Below, one piece after another: positions 49,381 through 61,734 of a stretch of 64,000 bases of DNA. The position numbers and the translations under genes were made by a program. Numbering within the stretch: position 1 is the stretch's first letter; the number at the start of each line of letters is the position of its first letter. The DNA is from Anoplolepis gracilipes (lineage: Eukaryota > Arthropoda > Insecta > Hymenoptera > Formicidae), in assembly GCF_047496725.1 (NCBI RefSeq), contig NC_132975.1, forward strand, positions 10,452,501-10,516,500, read 5' to 3'. The notes beneath the pieces were generated by a model that saw only the letters and a list, made by a program, of their open reading frames with translations, made no database searches and had not been told where the DNA came from.

Positions 49381-49859
49381 TAAGTGACGCGTATTTTCGG
49401 AGACTTTGAGAAAGGGAGGACAAGGATAGACGATACGAGAGGGAAAACGAACGAGGAGGCGATATGTCATGTGACTCGACGTGTGTTTGGCGGAACGAAC
49501 AAATTTCCATTAGCCGGTTCAACTTTCCACGGTGACCTGGGAAAACCGGGTGACCACTGCCAATCAGCACGACCTTGTTTTCCAACCGCGCAGCGGAAAA
49601 AAACGATGGTTAGCAGGCCGCCTTTAATGCGCTTCTGCCGACGCTCTGCGGATATTTCCGGCGGTTTATTTGAATGATATATTATAAATTACATTATGAG
49701 TACTCTACATATTTTCTCTTAAATAATTTGATGGATGTCTCGTTTAAATACGTTAAACAGATATTTTTTTAAAGGTTTCTCTTTAGAAAAATATGATTAA
49801 ACTTTCGAGATTTTCGATCTTTTTTTGACGTACCTACTGCAGATTGAGATTTTTGGTTA
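49380..49859. other. Balanced-composition segment, no accepted gene
   Basis: 49380-49680 has a 97-residue plus frame with balanced composition, but no start context, splice context or family match that I can defend. The rest is AT-rich. Confidence 0.35.
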
Positions 49860-49872
49860 TAATAATAATAAT

Positions 49873-49912
<40 letters not shown>
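49860..49912. repeat. Compound (AAT)n(AT)n microsatellite
   Basis: Six AAT units run into about 16 AT units. Confidence 0.95.
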
Positions 49913-49915
<3 letters not shown>

Positions 49916-51370
49916 TATAGTTATATATATAAATTTATATATTATTGTGTTTTTATATTATATAAATTTATACATATTATATATTATATTATATTAATAT
50001 TATTTATATATATTTTTGGTATTTACGATTTTAAATCAATCGTATGCGGTTTTTTTACAGCGAGCTTCTTGGATTTGTGACTCGCAAGTTTGCAGACAAG
50101 GAAATCAGCAACAAAGCACATTCCATCCACGGACTTTAGAAAACCGGAGCGATTCAATTTCGGGACGTGGGTGTAAAATTGGTTTACCGTCGTGAAGAAC
50201 AAAACCCTATGTTTTGTCCGCGAACTAAGCTGCTGTTTTAGCCATTTTTCTAAAATCGTTGTTTTTCATCGGTTTCTCATCGGAGCGAAACGATGTGCCC
50301 GAGATCGCATTACGTTCCTGTTATTTTATATTAAATTACGCACTTGTAAATTTTGTGTGTGTTGCGGTAGCTATTATTATAATAGCACAACGTTAGCGGA
50401 GAGGCAATTGATGATAATAATACCGTTTACGTTATGTGTATTAATTAGATCATCAAAATAACATAACTTTCCCGATTATTTTGTGGAAAATCATTTTCCA
50501 CCGATAATTGACCCGCGTTGCGTTTCACCGCAATTCAGTATTTTCTACTTTACGCTTCGCAAACACGCACCTTCTATCTGTCAGTCTGCTGAAATTCGTT
50601 TCGCGAACGTTCCGACTATCAGAACACACTTGCGTTGAAAGAGTTTTATTTTGCTCTTCTTACGTAACAACAGTAAACAATGACCACTCGGGCAAACCGC
50701 TCATCGATTGCTTTTCGCTGGCTAAGCTTAACAAGCCGGCAACCGCGATATAGACTAATGATACTAATGCCGGAGAAATGTTCACGTGTTTTGCAAGCCT
50801 AATTGTTGACTCGCCACTTGTAGATGTATTTATATTGCTCGCCTGAACAATATCCGCTACGCCGCAATGTAATGGTTTAACGAAACTTTCCCAAATGAGC
50901 TAAGGCATTAAATTACATTGCTGATTATTAGCACAAGAGAAGTGAAATCAAACAATTGATTACATAGTATGTGAATATATAATTTAACTATTTAATAACT
51001 AAAGAGAAACAACTTAGAAAGGACACAATACGATAGTATCGTTGTTTTATCTCTCCTATCATATATTTCATCCTCCAGTGCCATTAAAAATATTATTATT
51101 TTTTCATAGTTTATACTGAACTAAAATATAATTATTATAACTTTTCTTAATATTGAACATAATTAATATATTTTTTTTATTTCTTGCCTGCCATAATAGT
51201 AATCGTGAAAAAGAGAAGCTCAGCTGCTCGTTTCTTTGCTACGGTTTCTTTACATTTCTTCTGGATTGTCTCGAAACCCGAATAGTGTGAGATCCAATTG
51301 CGACGTGGACGAAATTGTTCCGCTACTGTTACGCAACAACGTAGAACATGCATATCACATGCGTATGCAG
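49913..51370. other. No accepted gene upstream of the 51.4-kb exon
   Basis: AT-rich to about 50040, balanced to 50760, then AT-rich again. Frames at 50192-50461 and 50508-50753 are open but unrecognised. I could not find a first exon with a convincing signal peptide and donor for the candidate terminal exon that follows. Confidence 0.4.
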
Positions 51371-51645
51371 AAACGATTTATCTGCCGGGGCTTAGTCGTT
51401 ATTTCAGTACCGTCGTCGCCACACAAAATTACATTAACATAAACACGACCGCGGGCGTATGCATCAAAAGTATACGGTTTACTATGGTAGGACTATGGAG
51501 GGCTGGCCCTCTCCAATCGATATCCACTCAAAATTTCAGCGATGGCACTCGAAACGATGTCTACTTGAAATTTTCCAACGAATCGAGCATGGATGTGGAA
51601 GCTCCCTATACATATTTCGAAATTATTATTACAGAAAAATATTAA
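51371..51645 (+). CDS. Candidate terminal exon of a small secreted, MBF2-like protein
   Basis: Seen: an open frame reaching TAA at 51643-51645, with acceptors available at 51370 (TATGCAG) and 51407 (GTTATTTCAG). The peptide, from about ETIYLPGLSRYF to the stop, has balanced, coding-like codon use and alternating hydrophobic residues as in beta strands. Key blocks are TTAGVCIKSIRFT, then NDVYLKFSNES, then YFEIIITEKY at the C terminus. Known: insect MBF2-family proteins are short secreted proteins with an I..I.(V/F).D segment, a Gly-rich middle, V.(I/L).(F/L).S and a terminal F.(V/I).(I/V)Y. The order and spacing here resemble that, but the Gly-Gly core is poorly conserved. The upstream exon was not identified and no AATAAA lies within 150 bases after the stop. 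It could be a diverged member, a pseudogene, or another beta-rich protein. Confidence 0.4.
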
Positions 51646-54600
51646 TTTATATATATGTATCTTTCTGCGATTATTCTATAAATGCGTAATATTTCATCCA
51701 ATCGAAAAGTTGCTCTTGGCAAAAATCAGAATTTTAAATTTCTTGAATGATTGCGATATTATTTCCAGATTTTGGAGAATTGGAATTATTGTTTTTGAAA
51801 GACGGAGAGGATTCTTGAAATTTTCTCGGGATTTGATCTTGGTATACGATTTTTCTCTACACGCTCGAAGCATTCGATATCTCATGGGAGAATATCAGTG
51901 CCATCGCTGGCTGACTGCCTTCTATATCTCGGCCGATCGTCCTTTTATTTACAGCCGCGGGCTCGTCTCGCTCGTTGTATCTCACGACGATCGGCGTCGT
52001 TACGCATGCGTGGCGAGAGAGGAGCTACGAAATATCGGAAAATGATTTTGAAAGGTTCGTTGAAGTAGCACGATGTTCGGTGCCGTTCAGGCCGAAATTG
52101 CTCTGATCGACGCAAAAAAATCGTCGCGACGAAAATCTCGTTTCATATTCTCCGCATTTAAGGGTAGTCTGCCAATTGATTATGATTAATAAGTTTCAAC
52201 TCCAAAAACAATCAAATCACTTTTGTCAAACTCTTGAACGCTTGTTGTGTGTTGATTATAACTCAAGATACTAATTTTGCAAAATAGAGTGCGCAATTCA
52301 TAGATATGTATGCTCGAAAATTAATTAGTCACCTGCGCTCGCTGTCCGACGCAGATTTATCATTAATTATACTGCTCCTTTTAGCATAATTATTCATGCA
52401 GAAAATTGAACAGTTCAGTCAACTGATGAATGAATTTCAATAAAATTTACCACAAATTTTCTAAGTATTACCGCATTATTCGGATTCAAAATCAAATCAA
52501 CGTTGATAGAATAGGTGGAAATAAAAGAACATATAGTATGCGCTGGTAGGAGCTAGTCGCATTATCGAGCATATGAAACTCGATAGAAGCTGTCTGCAAA
52601 CATACTAAACTCGATATACGAGGCTTAAACTGTTATTCGAATAATCCGAGACCAAAGCGAGCAATTGCGAACGATCCGTAACTTCGTCGTGTCGTTGAAA
52701 GTGGCGACGGGCTCATAATTGTAACCATTAGAAGCGCGGTATGTCGTGGCTAACTAACATCTATAACTAACTTACTTGCCAAGCGCGCATTTCCGACTTA
52801 GTGGACCCAGACATTTATTACGAATCGGGAATGTCGAACGTGTTCACGCAAGCAACGATTACTACTAACTTTCGTCGATTCGATCCACGATGGTTAAATA
52901 GAAGACGCTAATACCGTTCGTTCGTTTATAAAATATTAATGAAACGGAATACCTGATATGATAAAAATTGATTTATACACGATGAATACACACACACACA
53001 CATCGTACCAAAAATTGCGGTCAACATCAAACTAAATTTATAAATTATATTTTGAACTAGTTCAAAAATTAATACTTTAAATGCAACGAGATTTGCAAAA
53101 ATAAAAGTTTGTGAAAAACATGGAAAAACAGTCGCATTGAAAGGACGCTTTTAATCGTTTCGTCGTATTAAACTTTCAAAATTTGATCAATTGTGTCTTT
53201 TCGAGATGACGCTGAAATGTACGATAGAGTAAAATAGAAATGATCCGATTGAGAAGAATAAAAAGAACGCATTATGCTCGCCGACACGCGGGACGTTAGA
53301 TAAAAACTCGCCTAGCCGGTATCTGCACTTTAACCACATCCCACAGCCATTTGCATCTCATTCCAAACGTTATATTACTTTCATTAACAAAGTGGAATAG
53401 TAGATTTCCAGGTTCACGTGTTGCGGACGCAGATTTCGCGCAAATGCGCAACGCGTCGCGCGCGGTAAAAACTTCGACGATACGTAAAAGTTTTCGGCCT
53501 CTGTTTGCACTGGTGACGCAAAATCAACGGGAATGAAAGTTGCAAATTGCAGTCAAAAGGAAGAAAGAAAAATACGTATTTCGTCTGGAGAAACTTTTTT
53601 TTACGAATAAAAATATATTATTTTTTAAAAAGAAAAAGAAAATTGTAAAGAGATTTCATAAGATATATATGGAGATAAATAACAAAATATAATCAGCAAT
53701 ATAATTATCTGTACATAATCTTTTTTGATTGTACATAATGATGTGATGTTTGTAGCATTTTATCATTTTCGATGAGCTCACAATTGAATGAATATTTTAT
53801 TTTTATTAACAAAAAGTGTGCAAATAAACTTTCCACATTTTTTTCCGTTTAATGAAATTCTTTGATTTATTTAAACATTATTTTTTTATAAATTATTATA
53901 ATATATTCAAAGTTGTATATATATTTTATACATTTTATAAATATATATACAACTTTGAATCTTTCATTAATCTTGTACATATAATTAATTTAAATATTAA
54001 AATTATGTCATAAAGTAAAAAAGTATTTAAAATTAAATTAAAAAAGTAAGGTTTTTTAAAAAATCTTTTCTCTCTCTATAGAGAGACTTTTAATTATTTA
54101 TAAGAACATCATTACACGAGAGAAAAAAAAATTTTTGTTAAGGAAAAATTAATTGTAATTTAGACCAAGAATTCTCATATAAAAACCGATTTACTAGATT
54201 TTAGTTTCTTCCGTGGAAAAATTCCGGCTTTAAGATGCGTTAAGTACCTATTACAAACTTTTGAACGATGAAACTTTCCTTAAGTCAATTTTTTCAATCG
54301 TACTTCCACTGCCTGAGATTCTCAAGATTGACAAGGCGTCATGATTAAGCCCGCGGTATTGCGGGCTTAAAAAAAAGGCGACACTGTTTGACATTGACGT
54401 AATGATATATCGAGTAATCGAATGAAAATCACGGTGGCTGATAGAAACATTATTGATGCTATCAGGAGTTAGGTTTAAAGAATTTGCGAGGCATACTTTT
54501 TTTTTAGAAAAAGAGAGAAAGAGAGAGCGAGAGAGAAAGAGAGGCTGCGAGGTTTCTCAAGATCCTATAATCCGCGGGCATACCCGTTCTCAGCGAAGAC

Positions 54601-55500
54601 GAGATCGAACGACGGATAATATTTGAGTTTTCGAAGGCCATCAAGCGCGAACGAAGGGGAGACAAGGCCGAAGGTCGTGGGTTAAGTAAGTGGTTAAGAG
54701 GATGGCGTCGCACGTTACTGGGGTAATGGAATAAAAACACTCGACACCAATGTCGTCATCTTCGAGCGGGGAGTGGTCGAGTAAGGGGAGGCAAAAGGGT
54801 GAACGTCTCTCTTCTCGCTCTCTTTTTCCTCGGACCTGACGGAAGGAGAAGACCGCGCGCCTCGAGAGTGTCGTCAGAAAACACTAGTCTTAGGGCTTCG
54901 AGAAACGCAGCGCAAAAATATTTTGCGATCAGTACAGTTGGAATATCTCTTAATAATCGATATGTGTACGATTTCTTTACTCTGTTTTACGTTTTGCTGT
55001 CAAAATATTGCTATAGCATCAGAAAGCGTGTGGCTTCTTTAAATGCCTGAAGATTCGGATGAAGTATTTGCCACAGTATATTTTAACTTTAACTGTATCC
55101 AAGTATCTTCTATAATTGTGCAAATATTAGTCATTTATTGCCTGAATTTTATTTTCAAATATTAGACTTATCTTTTAACTATTTTATATTATTTTGCAAA
55201 AATAATGAAAAAGAATTGCTACGCTATAATAAAAATCTATTGCATAAACCTTTTTATTTTATAATAAAATTTATTATATTTTACAATAAAAACAATTGTA
55301 CAATTTTTTTATACTTCTATTTTTAATGATAATAAAATTTTAATAGTAAAATTTTAAAAAGACAATTTTTTTTCATATAGCTCAATGATTATCATCTCGT
55401 AGCTTATAGAGGGCATCACATTTTTTCCAGATTTGACTTTCGTTGCACCCTAAATTAGAGAATTAATGCCGCACGTGAATTAAATTACGCGTTTAAATGG
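51646..55500. other. No gene recognised
   Basis: Mostly AT-rich. 51770-52140 and 52540-52920 have balanced composition without accepted frames. A short CA run lies at 52988-53002. A 56-base hairpin at 53905-53960 has near-perfect ~25-base arms starting ATTCAAAGTTGTATATATA. An imperfect GA tract lies at 54507-54543. 54540-54900 is moderately GC-rich with only short frames. Confidence 0.5.
53905..53960. repeat. Small hairpin, ~25-bp arms
   Basis: ATTCAAAGTTGTATATATA plus about six further bases pair with the segment ending TATATATACAACTTTGAAT. The loop is only a few bases. Confidence 0.85.
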
Positions 55501-57425
55501 AGAAAATATGAAATTTCCTGATATTAAGGGTTGCGCATCGGGATTTACTCAATCGACAAAGTCGATTATGATCGCGTTTCAGCAAAATTGGAGGCGAGGT
55601 GTCCAGCCGGAATTTTCGTTAATGGTGCCAATGACATACGCGCAAAGGGTTCTATACATGTGCACGCATCTGCAACCTCTTTTTGCGCACTTATAGTTGC
55701 TTTGAACATAGTTTGTATGTCTGCGATCGCAATTAGTTTGCGAGATTGCATTCTGTCCTCGATGGACGTTCATTGCTGATGCTGCTAATGACGTTTATCT
55801 TGTGGGTCTAGAACACGAAGTAATAACAGTTGAATATACAGGATGGTCCACTAGAAATAACACAGTTACATATCTCTGCTTTCGACTTTCGGGAAATATT
55901 GCGTTACATATTTTTTAATTATCTTTTTTTTTTTCGAAAGATATAAAAGATTACATCTGTAAAAGAAATCGGCGCTATAAAAGACTGCAATAATATATAT
56001 TTACTAGTTACTGCCATATAGAATCGCAATGTATAAAGTCGGTACGAATGCAAAGTTTTAATACCGTGGAACTCTAAAGGGAGAACTAAACTGCAGGACA
56101 TTTCAACCCCTTTCATTATTTTAAGGCATTCCCTTTGGAATCGTGAAAACGTATTTAGCGAACACGAAAAATTTTACGAGTTAATAAAAATTTATTCAAA
56201 GCCTTTGCTTGCGTGTGTGCTACTTTTTTTACTAGTTACTTCATCCACGTGCAAAAATATGTTTTATAAGAGTTACAGAAATTATATAATTCTCCGATTT
56301 ATAAAATTAGTGTATTTACAGACAGTAATATTAGAAAATCGATATAAGGACGGAAGTATTAAATTTTCGAGAGAAGAGTTTTTTTTATAGCCGCAAACGA
56401 ATTTTGTCAGTGCGCGGAAATACTCGTAAAACATTGAAGAGCGGGACAATTTATTTTTATGGAAATACGCGTGTGCATAAAAGATTTTTGTAACGCGTAT
56501 CCCGCAAAAAGTATATTCATTTGCAAACACAAGGATTTCGCGCGTCGCGTATCATGCGGAAATTAATTGGGTGTGCCTGTAAATATTCGTCCGGGTGTGA
56601 AATTTTTATTCGTCTGCCGCGTCCGCAATCAAATCGTTCACGCTATGAATATCTCATAAATTTAATTTTATATTACGTTACCTTGTTATGCGAATACGAT
56701 TTGACCGCATGACGCGACACGATACTTTATTTCAATATTAAATGCGTTCTCGATGTTCTGCGCCTTTAATTATTAAATTTATGCGAGAAACTGCAATAGT
56801 ACCGAAGAGACAAAAGGAAGGTGCGAGTGCAGAGTAACAAGAGGGAAGCGACATTAAAAATGTTGAATAAACATGAAGGTGCGGAGGAATTCTTTTTGCT
56901 CCGGATAGTTGTGTATAACCATCGCATGCACGCATTAGTGCAAATGACGCGAAATTTGTGAAAAATGTCATCCTCTTGAGATTATTGTAATTTTCAAATA
57001 AATTGTGTCATCGATTTATTCATTTTACCTTGAAAAGTTGTATTATACATTCTTTAAATAAATTATTTTAGCTTAATTTACAATGAATTTTTCACAATCA
57101 CTTTGTAAAAATGTGCAGTTTTACAAGCTGCATTATCGAATCTTCACGGCTTGTTAAACAAGTCTGATCTTCTCTGCCTTATTCTACTTTTAGAGAATCG
57201 ATTGAAAAGTTCAATCACTTTTAATTAACATTTATGGAAATGTTTTTAAGTAAGTTAAGAAAAGGAAGATTATAACACATTTTGACGAGTGAAAGATGTA
57301 ACCCTTATTGATGACACATTTCCAATGAAAATAAAATTACGCAAATTAAATTACTGACCAGAAGAAAAGATTGTCCAAACAAGATATCAGAACATGGAGG
57401 TGAAATTAGCGATACTTCCACGATA
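55501..57425. other. No accepted gene; doubly open segment at 55.5-55.8 kb
   Basis: 55500-55790 is open in two plus frames and two minus frames. One plus frame (55531-55779) has a hydrophobic stretch near its end but is bounded upstream by a stop at 55525-55527. A sequence ATACAGGATGGTCC at 55836 resembles the ACAGGGTGTC motifs elsewhere. The rest is AT-rich with short frames. Confidence 0.4.
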
Positions 57426-58230
57426 TTGTTAGGAGTTGTCGAGTTCAACTTGGTCGCCAGCTCGCCGGCGATCACGACGATGAGTCTCTTCCTTGGCATC
57501 GTGGTCGACTTAAGACGATGCCGTCGAGGTCCATCGGGGATCAAGCCCCTGGTACCCTCACTAGGTGGGGATTCGGTGTTTCACGTGGAGGCGGAGCGAC
57601 GTTGCGCGTCGGGATGCCGAACCGACGCGGGGGTGTCCAACCCCCGAGATGCCTGGTGGGGAGCAGTGGTAAACGCAGTCCCCGACGGATCACCGAGACG
57701 GTGTAACGCGTTCCGCCGTCTCCGCTCGATACTCGAACGAGTCCTTCGCCACGTGACCGCGTCATCAAAAACGCGCCTTGAGTCGAAAACACTTTGAGTC
57801 TCCTCGACCATCGGAGAGATCCAGGCGGAGATCTTTCGCGATAAAGGGGCTCTTTGATAAAAAGATAAAGAGAAAAAACATTTTTTCCCTCAGCTCTGAT
57901 ATTCACTCTTGCGAAGAGACACGCAATAATAAAGACTATGACAAAAGAAGGCAAAAGGATTGTTGAGTTCCTGGAATTAGTCACGACATGCCAAAGTGTA
58001 TTCTGAAGAGTTTGTAAGTAGCGTTTGCGCGGTCGCTTCGCGGTGAGACACGTGATTCCCGTGGGGTCGTATACCCCGAGACCGTCGTGAATGGTGCTGA
58101 AAGGTGGTGAACGTGTTTCCTAAGGCCATTAAGAGCGGTTCGTGATGTTTCGCTGCTACGGGAGATTTTAGGTGTAGGGATTATCGAGGATAGATTACAT
58201 CTTGATAAGGTAAGCTTTTCGTCATTCACC
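57426..58230. other. GC-rich compositional outlier, possible transposon remnant or noncoding exon
   Basis: Sharply GC-rich relative to both sides, especially at 57430-57800. It contains compact hairpins GGGG-ATCAAG-CCCC (57536-57549) and CGGGGGT-GTCCA-ACCCCCG (57628-57646). It is open for 123 residues on plus (57426-57797) and 147 on minus (57541-57984), with no recognised domain on either. Donor-like GTAAGTA (58014) and AAG|GTAAGC (58210) follow. The composition is reminiscent of non-LTR retroelement untranslated regions, but I cannot assign a family. Confidence 0.35.
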
Positions 58231-59737
58231 ATCTTACGACGACTTCGTTTATATTTGCTAAAATTTTTTTCATTCTTTGTTGCTCGTCAATCCAAAAAAT
58301 TAATTGCCAATTAATTGCAGATAATTGTGAATCATGTGAATGTAATGTTTTTTTTTTGTCAACGAAGAGAACGTCATTATTTTTTTATCTTAAATATCTC
58401 ATTTTTTTGCTCAATATCTTACAAAATATTTTTATAAATTACTTATAAATTTGTATTACTACTTGTTACTCATTTATCAATAAAATATATCGATAGATTC
58501 ATCATATATCGATAAACTTTGGAAATAAAATAATTTGTACTTTGTCTCTTTCTGTCTCTTTCATTATTCAACTAGATATTTTTAAATTTCAATCTTAAAA
58601 ACATTAGATAAAGTTTGATCAAGATTCTCAATTAAGAAAACAAGTTTTACTTAAAATAGATCTTAAGAATATAAGCTTCTTATCTTCTTGTGTAGCTTAA
58701 ATAATAAAAATCTTTTATTATTTAAGAGTTAAACGTCATTTTCAATCTGTTTAAAGTAGTATTGAACTTGATTGATCAATCTTGTTTATTTTATTCAACT
58801 ATAAAATATAATTAATTCCTAAAATAATAACTCTACAAATGATAATTCTGAAGCAAACTATATAAAAAAATATCATGAGTTATTAACATTATCAATTTAC
58901 ATCTTCAATTCTTTTTGTCGTACATAGTTATATATTAAGTCAGTGGCATTTCTATCATAATAGAAAATAAAATGTTCAGTACTTTCACACTACATAATAT
59001 TAGATGCGCGTACGTAGATTTCTGTCAGTAAACGTGCAATAAGTAGTGTCACGATGACAGATTTTCCACGCTCCTGTATTTTCGTATAACTTCGTAGGTG
59101 GTGATACATATCCTACTCATTGTCAGAATTGCGGTATTCAACTATGAAATTAATTCTTCACAAAATTTGCGACAGTGCGACGAAGCAGATTGACGCGATG
59201 CCATCTCAAAGCAATTCGAGAACAATTATCTGCTGCTTTTTTTAAAACGAAAAAGCGTTGCCGCACGAGTTTTCCTTCTTTTTCCTCTCGCAGCGCTTTT
59301 ATGTCCGCGATATTCGTGGCCCGCGGCGAGAGATCGTAAAATGTAACTGTTTCCCAGATGTACCTATCTCTCCGTCTCGCCGTGCTTCGTTCTTTCTTCT
59401 GAAAGAGACGGAAATAGCGACGGTTTACGCAATATCGTTTATTTCTATTTTCTCTTTCCGCTTTTCTGTGCCATGCTCATAGAAATCGCTTAGATTAGAT
59501 TCATCGGAAAATGGATATATGACAGAATGTCATAGTATAAGGAAATCATTTTCTTAAGTCTATTCTTTTGCGCATCTGCTAAATATCTAATTTGCGGTAC
59601 TTCTCGTTTAACATTTTATGAAAATAATAAAGGACGATACAAAGAAATGTTGATAAAAAATTGTTTATAATGTACGGATTAAAAATAAGAAAATTTTCAA
59701 CAAAGTAATAATTTCGCGGAAAAGATTAATATTTAAA
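58231..59737. other. AT-rich DNA, nothing recognised
   Basis: AT-rich with T runs. A more balanced patch at 59030-59480 holds one 74-residue plus frame with no motif. Confidence 0.55.
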
Positions 59738-59856
59738 TAGTAATATATGTTTACCGTCTAATATGTATATAACTTATATGTTTAAATTAATTATGCAACA
59801 CAATAATGTAGCTGATTAAAAATGTGACAGATTAAGAAAAATTATTATATATAATA

Positions 59857-59901
<45 letters not shown>

Positions 59902-59923
59902 TAAATATAATTTACATATAAAT

Positions 59924-59964
<41 letters not shown>

Positions 59965-60073
59965 ATTTTTATTATATATAATATAATTTTTCTTAATCTG
60001 CTACATTATTGTGTGCATAATTAATTTAAACATATAAATTATACACACATTAGACGGTATACATATATTACTA
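59738..60073. mobile_element. 336-bp hairpin (MITE-like) with TA-rich loop
   Basis: The left arm from 59738 (TAGTAATATATGTTTACCGTCTA) pairs with the right arm ending at 60073. The match continues through ATATGTTTAAATTAATTATGC and ACAATAATGTAGC. The left arm carries an extra ~16 bases (GATTAAAAATGTGACA), an imperfect local duplication absent from the right arm. The loop is two TA microsatellites (59861-59897 and 59926-59962) around a small AT-rich core. No coding capacity or convincing target duplication. Confidence 0.75.
59861..59962. repeat. Two (TA)n runs in the hairpin loop
   Basis: About 18 TA units in each of two runs, separated by an AT-rich core. Confidence 0.9.
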
Positions 60074-60091
60074 TATTATATATTATACTTT

Positions 60092-60133
<42 letters not shown>

Positions 60134-61090
60134 AAAAGTAAAGTTTTCAGTTATCACATACAGTTAATGCATACTGTTTTATTTACCGATATTATGTCGA
60201 TTAATTAAATTTTAATTGTCTTTTATATAATAAATTTGCATAGTAATAAACAGATAGATACATAAATTATCTATAAAGAAGCATTTTGCAAATTTGATAC
60301 ATTTTAAAAGAGAGAGAAAGAGAGAGCGAGAGAGAGAGAGAGAATTACACTTTTGAAACAGTTTAGAATAAGACTGGAGATATAAAGAAAACTTAACATA
60401 AGTTCGAATTATACGCAGAGAGTTTAATTACTTTTAAATAAGCGCAGTATATCTTTGGGGATTTCCTTTCTAATAGTTTCTCACGACGCACACGCGAAAT
60501 AGGTAGAGAAGGATAATCATTTGAGCTATCTTACCGCAGGATTCGCGTTTTCCAATAATTATGGGACGATCCGCCCACCAAGCCATTTATCATTTAGATA
60601 TTAATTCATTGTTTTTCATGCCGGAAAGTACGTTTTTTTTTGTTTTTGATTGATTTTATTGATCTACATCGATCACACTAGTGAAATACAATTGAATTTT
60701 TAATAGTAAACACGCTTGTTTTTCTCCCAGGCGAGATAACGATAACAGACATTCCTTTTGTTACAATCTTTTTTTCCATATTTCTAATTTGCATATGTCT
60801 ATCAATGTTTTATATTTAAGAGCATTATATTTTTAATGATTATACATATTTTAGTTATCACGTCAACTTTCAAGCTGTCCAAAAAAATATTCCTTAAAAT
60901 AATATTACGAATAACAAAATTTAGCTGCATGCACATTGAAAACTTTTTTTAAACAAAATTTTCATAATTTTGTTCTTACACATATTTACAAAAGAAACAC
61001 ATCTTTTCAATAAATCCGCAATATCCATATCGTGAAAATTATTATCAAAAATGTATCTTACAATTAGAACTTTTGCATTTCTACGAAATT
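60074..61090. other. AT-rich DNA with TA and GA microsatellites
   Basis: A (TA)n run lies at 60094-60131 and an imperfect (GA)n run at 60308-60343. Otherwise AT-rich, with no accepted frame. Confidence 0.6.
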
Positions 61091-61690
61091 TATCATTATC
61101 CCGTTGCACGGTATGGAATTATCACCCGAGTTGAAACTTAATTCTGCGCAATGCGCGAACAATAAGTCACGCGGTTTTCACCATTTAATCGAGATTATGA
61201 AGAATACTAATCAGCGTCACAAGAGTCCGACAGAGACTGTGGACCGCGAAGAAACACGGTTCAAGAGATACGCCCGATTGCGTAAATCTCGTTTGCCGCT
61301 CTAAAGCGGAACGAAATTAGCATTGATTAACTTAAACTACTTAAGAGAAAGAGCGCGCGCGCGCCCACCCTTATATGGGAAACTTCATAGTTAGATTAAC
61401 TCGTGCGGCAAAGTAAGTTACAGTACATGACGCATCCATTTTCCTGCAAGCTTTTTTCCTCTTATCTCGCTCCTCTCATCTTCGCGGTTTAAACGCGACT
61501 CGCCAGCCAGTCACGCCGCCGTCGCTAGCGTCAGCCGCGCGCTTTATAAGATTTATGCGGAAATGATATTACACGAGAGAGTGTGTTACACGAGACTAAA
61601 GGGGAACTGCGCTTGTCGAGCGTTTAATAGCCGGGGCGATAGGCATTTACGCGCGTACATAATTTATAAGCGTATTAATTCATATACTCT
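61091..61690. other. CpG-rich segment without a convincing gene
   Basis: Balanced to GC-rich, with a GCGCGCGC run near 61352-61361. A 66-residue plus frame at 61104-61304 has balanced composition but no family match. Confidence 0.35.
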
Positions 61691-61693
61691 ATC

Positions 61694-61696
<3 letters not shown>

Positions 61697-61732
<36 letters not shown>
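61697..61732. repeat. (CT)n microsatellite
   Basis: About 18 CT units. Confidence 0.95.

Positions 61733-61734
<2 letters not shown>

Noticed and set aside
55508..55779. Overlapping open frames, one with a hydrophobic segment
   Set aside because: Two plus frames and two minus frames are open over the same ~250 bases, which is uninformative. No splice context and no recognised family.
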